Positions 32,155-39,801 of a stretch of DNA of 39,801 nt are shown piece by piece (positions within the stretch are counted from its first letter, which is position 1; every line of letters starts with the position of its first letter). The position numbers and the translations under genes are program-made. Under the pieces are notes generated by a model. That model saw nothing but the letters and a program-made list of their open reading frames with translations. It had not been told where the DNA came from and did no database searches. Source of the stretch: Planctomycetota bacterium. GTDB lineage: Bacteria; Planctomycetota; J058; JAJDCP01. Where the stretch lies: assembly GCA_029260765.1 (NCBI GenBank), contig JAJDCP010000162.1, positions 1-39,801 of the forward strand, in the 5' to 3' direction.

Positions 32155-33288
32155 CTAGTGCGCGCCCTTGCGCGTCTTGCCGATCAGGAACACCACTTTG
32201 CTGCCGCCGTGGTCGGTCATCAATACCGGCTGCACATGCGCCGCGCGCAGCTGTGTACGGCGGCCCTTGCCCGTTCCCGCGGGTGCTACCAGACCTACCC
32301 GCACCCGACCGGGCAGCTCGGCCAGACGTCGATCCAGCGCCTGCAAAGCGTCGGCAGCCCCCGCTATGCGCTGGCCATAAGGGGGATTGCAGACCACCGC
32401 CCCGCCTTTGATGTCAGGCAGGGGAACCTCATCCAGGTCGGCTCTCTGCAGCACCAGGTCGGCGAGCACGCCCGCTCGCTCTGCGTTGCCGCGCGTCGCC
32501 TTGAGCGCGCCCTCGGCCCGGTCCCGTCCGAAGATCTTGCCCGCCTTGGACTGGGCCCTGCGATCCTCGGCCTCTTTGCGCAGCGTCTGCCAGACATCCG
32601 CCCGGAACAACGCCATTTTCTCGAAATCGAAGCTGCGCAGCCAGCCTGGAGCCGCACGCCGCGCCATCAATGCCGCCTCGATCACAAGCGTTCCCGAGCC
32701 CATCATCGGGTCGATCAACGGCTGATCGATCTGCCAGCCCGATGCCGCCAACAGTCCACGGGCCAGGTCTTCGCGCAGGGGCGCCTTGGCCGTCTGCAGG
32801 CGCCAGCCGCGCCGATGCAGGGGCTCGCCACTGGTGTCGAGCGAGAGCGTGCAGCGGTCGGATTCCAGCCGCATCTGGATGCTGACTTCGGCCGCGTCGT
32901 CGCCCGGAGTGCCTACGACACCAGCGATCGCTTGGTTGATGTTGTTGACGACCGAGGTCCCTCCCAAGCGGGAATCTCGGCTGAAGACCTTGATCTCCCA
33001 GCGACAGCGCTTCCCCAGCAACGGCTTCCAGGGAAGCTCGGAGACCTTGCGCCGCAATTTGCGCAGGCTGCGGGCGGTGAAGCTTCCCACACGCAAGAGC
33101 ACGCGGGTGGCGAGCCCGCACTCGAGGTTGAGCCGCATCAAGAGCGGAACATCGCCGCGCAGCGAAGCACCACCCGGCTCCGCCTTGACCGGCCGGTTCG
33201 GACAGAGCGCCCGCAGTTCGGTTGCCAGCAGGCGCTCCAGACCCGGGGCACAGGACACAAACAGCTCGAGATCCGTGTCGGTCTTCAT
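32155..33288 (-). CDS. THUMP-domain rRNA (guanine-N2)-methyltransferase, RlmL-like
   Basis: A 377-residue SAM-dependent RNA methyltransferase resembling the N-terminal half of RlmKL. It has a ferredoxin-like and THUMP region (about 1-160), then DPMMGSGTLVIEAALMAR (193-210), the SAM-binding motif, and NPPYGQRI (301-308), the catalytic motif of N2-guanine and N6-adenine methyltransferases. The expected target is 23S rRNA m2G2445, by family. There is no RlmK half in this protein. The ATG at 33288 follows AGGAG; the frame extends 42 codons upstream without family residues. It is convergent with the interrupted CapK-like gene, with a 5-base gap. Confidence 0.88.
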   Translation of the reverse strand: MKTDTDLELFVSCAPGLERLLATELRALCPNRPVKAEPGGASLRGDVPLLMRLNLECGLATRVLLRVGSFTARSLRKLRRKVSELPWKPLLGKRCRWEIKVFSRDSRLGGTSVVNNINQAIAGVVGTPGDDAAEVSIQMRLESDRCTLSLDTSGEPLHRRGWRLQTAKAPLREDLARGLLAASGWQIDQPLIDPMMGSGTLVIEAALMARRAAPGWLRSFDFEKMALFRADVWQTLRKEAEDRRAQSKAGKIFGRDRAEGALKATRGNAERAGVLADLVLQRADLDEVPLPDIKGGAVVCNPPYGQRIAGAADALQALDRRLAELPGRVRVGLVAPAGTGKGRRTQLRAAHVQPVLMTDHGGSKVVFLIGKTRKGAH

Positions 33289-33434
33289 CGCGGGGGCTCC
33301 TGACAAGCGTGGCGCACAGCTTCGCATAAACCTTAGCAGCCCGATACGGTCTTGCCGGTTGCGCAGAGTCTTGGCTGCCCACTCCGGACGCGGGTCTGTA
33401 TAGTAGGGATGCACAAGGAAGCAGAGGCCTGCCG

Positions 33435-34511
33435 ATGCCGTTTATCCGGACCATCCCCCCACGCCAGGCCCGCGGCGCGCTGCGCGAGGCGTACGGGACC
33501 CTGCGCGGGGTCACCGGCGTGGCTGCCCCCGCTGCCGGCATCGTGCAGCTCTTCTCTCTGCATCCTGCGGCCGTCCGGCGCATGGTGCGTTCCTGGCAGC
33601 TCAGCATGTGGACGGGGGGCGCGCCGCGAGCCCTGCGCGAGACGCTGGCGGCAGCCGTCTCGCGGCTCAACAGCTGCCACTACTGAACGGACGGCCACGA
33701 GGCCTTCCTGCAGGCTGCAGGAGGAAAAGCCGCCCGGGTGGAGGCACTTGTAGACGGGAGCGCCCGCGATGCAACGCCCGTGGAGAGCGCGCTGATCCGG
33801 CTGGCGCGGCGCAGCTGTGAGGCGCCCAACGAGCTGTGTCCGGCGGATCTCGAGCCCTTACGGCAGCTGGTTGGAGACGACGCAGACGACTACGTGACCG
33901 TCTTGCTGGCATTCCACTTCGTCAACCGCATCGCCGATCTACTGGGGCTGAAGACCGAGCTGCTCCCCTCGGGATTGCGGCGTTTCGAGCTGGTCCGCAA
34001 GGCTTCGGTACGGTTGATGGGCATGTTCATGAGCAAGATGGACCTTTCCCCACGCTCGTACGATGCAAGCTTCGCGCAGGCCCGCGCAGCCCTGCAGGCG
34101 ATTCTCCCTCGGGCGGACGACGCGCTGTGCGGGCGATTTGCCGCCCGCCCACAGATCCTCGAGGTCTTGCAGCTGGTGGCGGAGGCGCGGAGCCAGACAG
34201 GGCTGACGGACTCGCAAATCACGCAGATCGAGGATGGCGTGGAAGCGGCTTTGGGGTCAACCTCGACCAACATTCCACGAGAGCCCTTCGAGGCCTTTAT
34301 CTGGATCGGCACCCGTCAGGCCTGGCGCAGCACAGCAGCCCGTGTCGCTGCCCTGCGCGCGGCCGGCTACGACGACCGGGCGATCCTGGACGTGAGCATT
34401 GCCATCGCCGAAGCCAATCAATGGGCGCGGGCCTGGCGGCTCTGGGGACTGCCCGCCGATCTGTTGCGGAGCGCGTCTGTGCCCGTGGAGGGGGATGGGG
34501 GCCAGGCCTGA
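33435..34511 (+). CDS. AhpD-like (carboxymuconolactone decarboxylase family) selenoprotein, CxxU
   Basis: The frame runs 358 residues if the TGA at 33684-33686 is read as selenocysteine. Before it comes a CMD/AhpD domain ending AAAVSRLNSCHY; after it, TDGHEAFLQAAGG. The family's site is C-x-x-C-x-x-x-H, and here it reads C81-H-Y-U84-T-D-G-H88, with the TGA exactly at the resolving cysteine. The frame continues for 274 more codons without a stop, with a second, AhpD-fold-like helical half (about 130-355). A hairpin that fits the bacterial SECIS rules begins 17 bases after the TGA. AhpD-like proteins with selenocysteine are reported in selenoproteome surveys. The likely role is thiol peroxidase or disulfide reductase chemistry. 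The ATG at 33435 follows AGAGG. Loss of the gene by a TGC/TGT-to-TGA mutation is the alternative; selA, selB, selC and selD are not in this window. Confidence 0.82.
33704..33724 (+). promoter_or_regulatory. Bacterial SECIS hairpin
   Basis: CTTCCTGCA (33704-33712) pairs with TGCAGGAGG (33716-33724) over nine pairs, one of them G-U, around the loop GGC (33713-33715). The loop begins 26 bases after the TGA, within the 16-37 base range of the published bacterial SECIS consensus, and its first two bases are G, as the consensus asks. It is the element SelB would bind to deliver selenocysteyl-tRNA, and it is also coding (FLQAAG). Confidence 0.75.
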
Positions 34512-34536
34512 AGCGCCCGGGACTAGCAGGCTGCGC

Positions 34537-37500
34537 TCACTCGAACAGGGCTTGGAACTCCGGCAGCTTGCGCAGGCTCGCGAAGCTGGAATCCTCACGC
34601 TGCAGGAAGCCTCGGAAGCTGGCCAGCTCGGCCCGCGACTGCGCCGCAAGAGCGGGCGCTTGCCCCTGCAGCTCCGTCTCGAAGCCTTGTAGCAGAGCCG
34701 CCAGCCAGTCCAACGCCTGGCGCTGCAGCGCGGCGGCCGTCTCCCCTTCGGCCCGCTCATGGGCCAGACCGGCGGCCTGGGCAGCACTGATCAGGTCTTC
34801 CCCCGCGGGCGCCTGCAAAGCAAAGGCGCGCTCATAGAGAACCACCGCTTCTCCGTAGCTGCCTTTGTCGAGCCTTACGAGCGCGAGCAGCACATGATCG
34901 CCATAGGACTCCGGCTCACGATCCCCCTCAACCAGCGTGCGCTCTTCAGGGAACCACAGACCGCGGGCCCAGCAGGCCTGCCGGATCTGCTCGAGCTGGC
35001 CGCTGAACAGGTTGTGCTCGGCCGCGAGCGAGGGCAGCAAAGGCACCAGCTCGGCCATCCGTTCGGCAGCCTCGGCGAGCAGCTCGCGGGTGCGCAATAG
35101 ATCCCCTCGAGCATTGGCCAGGCGCGCCAGATTGTGCACCGAGACCGCGACGTCGCGGCGCGCCAGCACTGCCTCCGGATCGGCTTCCAGCAACGCCTGC
35201 TTGCACTCGAGGGACTCGACGAACAGAGCATCTGCACGCGCAAGCTCCCCAAGTGCCAGGCAGATGTCCCCGACCTTGTCGAGAGCCACCGCCAGATTGC
35301 GCGGAACAGAAACCCCCGCCGCGGTCAGCTCGCGCTTCAGAGTGAGGCCCTCGTCCAACAGCTCGCGCGCCGCCTGCGCCTGTCCGGCGCCCGCCAACCA
35401 ACTCCCATAGAGCACCAGAGTCTCGGCCAGATCATCCCGGTAGACCGGGCGCTCTGGCTCGGATGCACACAGGCTGCGCTGCAGCTGCACGGCCTCTGCG
35501 AACAACACCCCCGCCCGGGGCATGCTCAGCTCGTCCAGCGCCTCCGCATGGTTGGCCAGGGAGGAGGCCAACTCGCGCCTCGACTCGGTGTCGCCGGGGT
35601 TGGCCGCCAGCTGCGCGCGGGCCAGCTCGACCGCTTCTGCAAAGGCGGGCGCTGCCAGCTCCGGCGCCCCTCGGTCCCAAGCCAGATCGCCGTACAGCAG
35701 CAGATGCACCAACACTTCTCGCTGTGCGGAGAGGTTGCCCTGATCCTGCTCGGCGAGCTCACGCACCAGACCCAGGCCCTCCTGGGCGGCAGCGAATGCG
35801 CTCTCGAGCTGCCCCATGCGGCGCAGCAGCTGCCCTTTGTGCAGCAGGTTCTCCCCGAGCACGGCCCGGCTTCTTCGCGCACGGGGGTCTAACGCCAGCA
35901 ACGCCCGCGCCAGGCTCTCGGCCTCGTCGACCACCTGCCGCGCACGCTCCAGTCGGCCGGCATCCAGCAGCACGTTGCTCAGTTGATTGAGCGCGATCAG
36001 CAGGCTTTCCCAGAGCTCCGGAGCATCGGGCAACTCTGCGCTGCGCCGGCGGCCCAGCTTGACCACCTCTTCGCCGACTTCCGCGGCTTGTTCCAGCCGA
36101 CCCTGCAGCCACAACATCTCTGCCAGCTCCAGCTGACAGGCCATCCACAGCTGCAGGCTGTCGAGGCTGTCCTCCACTTGCGCGCGCAGTCTGCCGGCCT
36201 CGACCGCTGCGCGGCTGAACGACTCCAGGGCCGCCTCACCATCACCAGCTCGGACCTGCAGCCGGCCGAGGAAGAGGTCTCCGCGCGCCAGCTTCTCCCG
36301 CACCAGCAGGTTGGCCGTGTCCGCCGCCAACAGCCTGCGATGGATCTGGCCCTGCACCTGCAGGTGTTCCCAAGCCACCCGATAGTTCTTCTCAGACTCA
36401 CACAGCTCGGCGAGATGCTGGTGGATGTGCGCGAGAGCACTGAGCGCTGACGGGTCCTGCGGATCTCGCTCCAATACAGAGAGCCGAAGCCGCAACACCT
36501 GCTCGTAGAGCTCACGCGCCCCCGCCAGGTCTCCCTGGTCGAAGCAGGCCTTGCCCAACCGCTGGGTGTCGAGCAGGAGAGCCTGCAGATCCCAAACCGC
36601 CAGAGGATTGTTGTCGACCAGCCAGCGCCGCAGCGCACGCGCCTCACGCAGCGCGGCAGCCGAGCCGTCCAAGTCACGCAGGCCGTGCAGGATGCGGCTC
36701 TTTCGAGCCAGTGTCAGCGCGAGCTGGTTGCGCACCACCACCGAAACTGTGTCCTGCCGCAAGAGCAAACGCTCGAGCTCTTCAGCAACACCGACACGAT
36801 GCAGAGCCTCTCCCAGAGCTCCCCGCAATTCGAGAACCCCCGCCAGGCTACGCTGCACTCGGGCGAGTAGCTGCTGCTCCGACGGCACGCCCTGTGCCGC
36901 GCCTCGCTGCTCCAAAAGGGCGATGGCCTGACGGCAGTCGGCCTCGGCGGCCGAGTTCTCTCCCAGAGCCACGCGCGCACTTCCCAGGGCATGCAACACC
37001 TCAGCCTGCGCGAGCTGCAGCTCGCTGTCTTCGGGCCGCTGCTCTGCTTGCCGGTGGACATCCTGCCAGACCTCACGCAAGAGCGCGACCGCTTCACTGA
37101 CACGCTCCAACTCCATCAGCAAGCCACAATGCTGGAAACAGGCATCGCGCCCATGACGTGCGAGCACCGCGTCGTCGGGATGGGCGCGACGCAACGCGGC
37201 CAGCAGCTCTCTGGCCTGCTGGAAGTGCTCGAGCGCCGCAGCATGCTCACCCATGCGATGCTCGAGATCTCCCAATCCCATCAGCGCCAACGCTGTCCCG
37301 GTCGAGACCTGGTCGGCCGCCAGCTCGGTTTGCAACAGGCGCTGCCAACCGTCGCGGGCCTGGCTCAGGATCTCCAGCGCGACCTGGTAGGCCCGCGCAT
37401 CCCCGAGCTGCAGCAGCAACTTGCCCTTGATTTCCGTTGTCATACGCATGAAGCTCTCGGCCGCAATCTCTCCACGCTCCCGGGCAAAAGCCTCCTGTCG

Positions 37501-38973
37501 GCGGGCCAGGCTCTTCTCGGCCAGGATGGTCTCGTTCTGGCTCTGGATCTCGGCCAGCAGACCGTCGTAGACCCGCAGGCCCCAGGTCATGCCCGCGAGC
37601 ACGAGCGCCAACAGAGTCCAGACCGCGCCCGCTAACAGACGCCGCACGCTCCGCTCGCGAATTTTCCGCCGCTCTGCCTGGGCCACCTCGGCGAGCAGGG
37701 ACGACTGGGCGCCGAGCTTGCTTGCCTGGGTGCGGGCCAGCAGCAGGTCGCCCTGGCTGAGGGCGGCGCGGGCATAGCTCTCCCGCGACTGCCGTTCGCC
37801 AGCCCGGGCGTGCTCATTGTCCTGCCAGAGCTGCAGAGCCTGGCCGAAACCGGCCACCGTTCGGGCATAGTCGTCGTAGAGCTCACTGCGCGCAGCGGTG
37901 TCGAGCCCGGCGAGCCGCGCGGCTCGCTGCTCGCACTGGTGCAGGGTGGCAGCCGCCGCCTCGCTCAGTCCGAGGCTCTCACGGTGGCGCAGCCAGGCCT
38001 GCAGGTCATCCTGCAGCGCGGCAACCGACGCGTATCGCTGCCCCGGGTCGGCAGCCAGCGCGCGCTGACACACCGTCCGCAGCTGCGCGGGCCAGGCTGG
38101 ATCGAGCCGCGGCAGGCGACCCCGGGTCGATGCCACCAGGGCCTGCAGAAAGCTGCCACCGTGAGGGGGCCGGCCCGAAAGCAAGCGGTAGAGAATTCCC
38201 CCGAGCAGGTAGGTGTCGGTCCAGGGCCCCACGTCTTCGCCACGACCGGTCGCCAACTCTGGAGGCACGTAGCCCGGTGTGCCGCAGGGACCACGCAGCT
38301 GCGAGCGATGGCGCAAGCCCCCGCTCGGCCGCTCGGCCGCAAAGGAGACCGCCAACCCCCAGTCCATCAGCAGCACCTCTCCGAACGGCCCCAGCACGAC
38401 GTTTGAGGGCTTGAGGTCGTTGTGCGCGATCTCTCGGCTGTGGGCGTAGGCGACCGCATTGCAGACCTGGATCAGGACCTCAAGGTGGAAGGCGAGGTCA
38501 TACTTACCGGAGCGCAACACCTCGCTCCAGCTCTGGCCGTCGACCAGCTTCATGGCCAGCATCGGCGCGCCGTTGGGCGCGCTATCGAGCTCGTGCACGG
38601 GGACGATGTTGGGATGCTCCAGGGAACCATGGACGCGGGCCTCTGCCAGGAACTGGCCGCGTTTGCGGGCCTGGGTGTCGCTGTCTTCTGGGAGCCCGTC
38701 GTGCAGGGTCTTGACCGCCACCAGCCTGCCCAGGCTGGTCTGCCGCGCACGCAGGACAACTCCCATGCCGCCACGTCCGATCTGCTCGAGCGGAACGAAT
38801 CGCTCGCCGCGGGGCGTGTTGGCGGCCTCCAGCGGGCTTCCACCCGGCTCGGAGTCCCAGGGCCGGTAAGTGGTCAGGGTGTCGTAGCCGCTGAGGTCCG
38901 AGCCCACTTCCACAGCGAGCGTCTCTTCCCAGCTCTGCAGCAAGTCCTGCGCGAGAGTGTCTTCGGGCGGCAT
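34537..38973 (-). CDS. Ser/Thr protein kinase with membrane segment and TPR tail
   Basis: A 1478-residue kinase. The kinase domain (about 59-320) has GRGGMGVVLRA, VAVK (K88), HNDLKPSNVVL (D186, K188, N191) and MDWGLA (DWG at 204-206). The HND/DWG variant with PFGEVLLMDWGLA is common in planctomycete kinases and is compatible with activity. PPE replaces APE. A membrane helix lies at about 446-466, followed by a coiled segment and about 950 residues of TPR-like helices (ALGSARVALGENSAAEADC and similar). The kinase would face the cytoplasm and the repeats the periplasm. The ATG at 38973 follows AGAGGA by five bases; an ATG at 39024 is weaker. It is convergent with the selenoprotein gene (25-base gap) and divergent from the small lipoprotein gene. 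Confidence 0.9.
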   Translation of the reverse strand: MPPEDTLAQDLLQSWEETLAVEVGSDLSGYDTLTTYRPWDSEPGGSPLEAANTPRGERFVPLEQIGRGGMGVVLRARQTSLGRLVAVKTLHDGLPEDSDTQARKRGQFLAEARVHGSLEHPNIVPVHELDSAPNGAPMLAMKLVDGQSWSEVLRSGKYDLAFHLEVLIQVCNAVAYAHSREIAHNDLKPSNVVLGPFGEVLLMDWGLAVSFAAERPSGGLRHRSQLRGPCGTPGYVPPELATGRGEDVGPWTDTYLLGGILYRLLSGRPPHGGSFLQALVASTRGRLPRLDPAWPAQLRTVCQRALAADPGQRYASVAALQDDLQAWLRHRESLGLSEAAAATLHQCEQRAARLAGLDTAARSELYDDYARTVAGFGQALQLWQDNEHARAGERQSRESYARAALSQGDLLLARTQASKLGAQSSLLAEVAQAERRKIRERSVRRLLAGAVWTLLALVLAGMTWGLRVYDGLLAEIQSQNETILAEKSLARRQEAFARERGEIAAESFMRMTTEIKGKLLLQLGDARAYQVALEILSQARDGWQRLLQTELAADQVSTGTALALMGLGDLEHRMGEHAAALEHFQQARELLAALRRAHPDDAVLARHGRDACFQHCGLLMELERVSEAVALLREVWQDVHRQAEQRPEDSELQLAQAEVLHALGSARVALGENSAAEADCRQAIALLEQRGAAQGVPSEQQLLARVQRSLAGVLELRGALGEALHRVGVAEELERLLLRQDTVSVVVRNQLALTLARKSRILHGLRDLDGSAAALREARALRRWLVDNNPLAVWDLQALLLDTQRLGKACFDQGDLAGARELYEQVLRLRLSVLERDPQDPSALSALAHIHQHLAELCESEKNYRVAWEHLQVQGQIHRRLLAADTANLLVREKLARGDLFLGRLQVRAGDGEAALESFSRAAVEAGRLRAQVEDSLDSLQLWMACQLELAEMLWLQGRLEQAAEVGEEVVKLGRRRSAELPDAPELWESLLIALNQLSNVLLDAGRLERARQVVDEAESLARALLALDPRARRSRAVLGENLLHKGQLLRRMGQLESAFAAAQEGLGLVRELAEQDQGNLSAQREVLVHLLLYGDLAWDRGAPELAAPAFAEAVELARAQLAANPGDTESRRELASSLANHAEALDELSMPRAGVLFAEAVQLQRSLCASEPERPVYRDDLAETLVLYGSWLAGAGQAQAARELLDEGLTLKRELTAAGVSVPRNLAVALDKVGDICLALGELARADALFVESLECKQALLEADPEAVLARRDVAVSVHNLARLANARGDLLRTRELLAEAAERMAELVPLLPSLAAEHNLFSGQLEQIRQACWARGLWFPEERTLVEGDREPESYGDHVLLALVRLDKGSYGEAVVLYERAFALQAPAGEDLISAAQAAGLAHERAEGETAAALQRQALDWLAALLQGFETELQGQAPALAAQSRAELASFRGFLQREDSSFASLRKLPEFQALFE

Positions 38974-39139
38974 GGGAATCCTCTTGGTGAGCGGCGGCAC
39001 GGCGCGGGAGAAGTGACGCTCCACAGGATGCAGCCAGGTGCATCTGCCGCTATCCTAATGGATGCTGAGGAACATTGAAGCTGCCCGCTGGTCGCTTTGT
39101 ATGTTCCCGACGACTCGCCCGCGCCGAAAGGAGGCACCG

Positions 39140-39664
39140 ATGAAGACGGCATCGCTCTTGCTTCTCGCGCTTGCCGCCGGCTGCGCCACGGTGCGTACCA
39201 GCGCCCACGCGGCACGCCCGATGGAAGGAACACTGCTTGAGGTGCGTCCGGTCTGGATCGCCGACGACGGCAGCACACGAGAGGTGGCGGGACTCGAGGT
39301 GCTGGTGCGCAGCCTGGACGCGCCAGGCAGAGCGCCGTATCGGGGGATCAGCGGCATCGAAGGACCTGTCGTGTTCTCCGCTCTGGAGCCAGGGCGCTAC
39401 CTGGTCGAGATCCAGGCCTCCGATGAGGTGGTGGTGGTCGAAGAAGTCGAGCTGATCTATGGGCAGGGGCTGCGGCTCAGTTTCGACCTTGCCGTGCTGG
39501 ACGCTCCCCCCGATCCGGATCCCGAGGTCGAGGTCTATGTTGAGCGCCGCGGGGTGGTGCGTGAGGTTCTCGACACGACCTGGGAGGTCGTGGTCGTGGT
39601 CGGTGAGATCCTGCTCGGCTTGACCATTTTCGGGCTGTTCGTGGTGCTGCGAGTCGTGCTCTAG
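39140..39664 (+). CDS. Small lipoprotein with C-terminal membrane helix
   Basis: A 174-residue protein. The signal peptide has the lipobox LAAGC (C15). A beta-rich domain follows, with VAGLEVLVRSLDAPG and SALEPGRYLVEIQASDEVVV, which looks like a carboxypeptidase-regulatory or Fn3-like sandwich. It ends in a strongly hydrophobic helix (about 151-173). The ATG at 39140 has a perfect AAGGAGG five bases before it, so the open frame upstream to 39062 is not used. I recognise no specific function. It is divergent from the kinase gene. Confidence 0.75.
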   Translation: MKTASLLLLALAAGCATVRTSAHAARPMEGTLLEVRPVWIADDGSTREVAGLEVLVRSLDAPGRAPYRGISGIEGPVVFSALEPGRYLVEIQASDEVVVVEEVELIYGQGLRLSFDLAVLDAPPDPDPEVEVYVERRGVVREVLDTTWEVVVVVGEILLGLTIFGLFVVLRVVL

Positions 39665-39690
39665 TGCTTCCGTGCACAAGTCCCGGTCCA
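39661..39690. repeat. Dispersed short repeat (copy B)
   Basis: This 30-base stretch (CTAGTGCTTCCGTGCACAAG and ten more bases) overlaps the last gene's stop codon. It matches copy A at 18653-18683 at 26 of 30 positions. Its AAGTCCCGGTCC core is matched imperfectly and inverted by the final bases of the window (TACCGGAACTT), so it may be one end of an element enclosing the hairpins at 39726-39785. Confidence 0.55.
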
Positions 39691-39725
39691 TCCGGACGAT
39701 GTGTGCACCATGGAAGGCAAATTCT

Positions 39726-39785
39726 TGTAGGGGAGGGGTTTATCCCCTCCCGCGGCCTCGGGCGGGGGTAAACCCCGCCCCTACA
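39726..39785. repeat. Double-hairpin palindromic repeat (MITE-like)
   Basis: The outer ends TGTAGGGG (39726) and CCCCTACA (39785) are perfect inverted repeats. Inside are two hairpins, one with GGGAGGGG/CCCCTCCC arms around TTTAT and one with GGGCGGGG/CCCCGCCC arms around GTAAA. GC-rich repeats of this GTAGGGGCGGGGTTTACCCC type are scattered between genes in many bacteria. It lies about 60 bases after the last gene and could also stop transcription. It has no coding capacity, and the window ends 16 bases later, so the right end may be incomplete. Confidence 0.75.
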
Positions 39786-39801
39786 GGGCGTACCGGAACT
39801 T

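Noticed and set aside
33738..34511. Independent 257-residue gene after the TGA of the AhpD-like gene
   Set aside because: The frame is continuous from the TGA, the CxxU...H site spans the stop, and a SECIS-like hairpin is present, so one recoded gene explains it better.

Overview
The window is about 65% GC, densely coded on both strands, and contains 25 genes or gene fragments. It has no rRNA, tRNA, CRISPR array or transposase that I can recognise. The organism looks like a free-living, Gram-negative, aerobic or facultative heterotroph with lipoproteins and a periplasm. Three very large Hanks-type kinase/TPR proteins are present, one with the HND...MDWG active-site variant that is common in Planctomycetota, together with a TRAP transporter carrying TatT subunits. 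This points to Planctomycetota, with Myxococcota-like lineages as the main alternative. The assignment is an inference from gene style, not a measured match.

Layout. 1-678 (-): start of a molybdenum hydroxylase 2Fe-2S subunit, cut by the window edge and distinctly more GC-rich than the rest. 736-9791: a divergent signalling pair, namely a membrane-anchored zinc-ribbon/pseudokinase/TPR protein (-) and a protein with an active kinase, a second degenerate kinase, a repeat array, a zinc finger and an FHA domain (+). 9778-18113 (-): a six-gene TRAP-T operon, tatT-tatT-dctP-dctQ-dctM-hydrolase, read from a strong sigma70-type promoter at 18161-18188. 18207-18599 (-): a double TM2 protein. 18738-24213 (+): DUF58 protein, membrane protein, NAD(P)-binding protein and YfhO-like membrane protein in a tightly overlapping run. 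24198-25928 (-): a second large GT-C-like membrane protein, convergent with the first. 26032-28979: a TetR regulator divergent from a large lipoprotein, with two matching inverted-repeat operators between them. 29111-30035 (-): a doubtful small ORF and a PlsC-like acyltransferase. 30231-32149 (+): a 2OG-Fe(II) oxygenase coupled to a CapK-like adenylate-forming enzyme interrupted by an in-frame TAG. 32155-33288 (-): an RlmL-like rRNA methyltransferase. 33435-34511 (+): an AhpD-like protein whose CxxC second cysteine is a TGA followed by a fitting bacterial SECIS hairpin. 34537-38973 (-): a kinase/TPR protein. 39140-39664 (+): a small lipoprotein. 39665-39801: a palindromic, MITE-like repeat.

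Two points stand out. First, the TGA-containing gene is best read as a selenoprotein with a CxxU redox motif; ordinary gene calling would split it into two fragments. Second, the TRAP operon has an unusual architecture. A PDZ-like domain sits in the periplasmic loop of the small permease, a roughly 225-residue insertion splits a conserved motif of the large permease, the large permease also carries a C-terminal Fn3-like extension, there are two TatT lipoproteins, and an ABHD18-like hydrolase is the last gene. Together these suggest uptake and processing of a hydrophobic or ester-type substrate, a role inferred from TatT biology rather than shown here.
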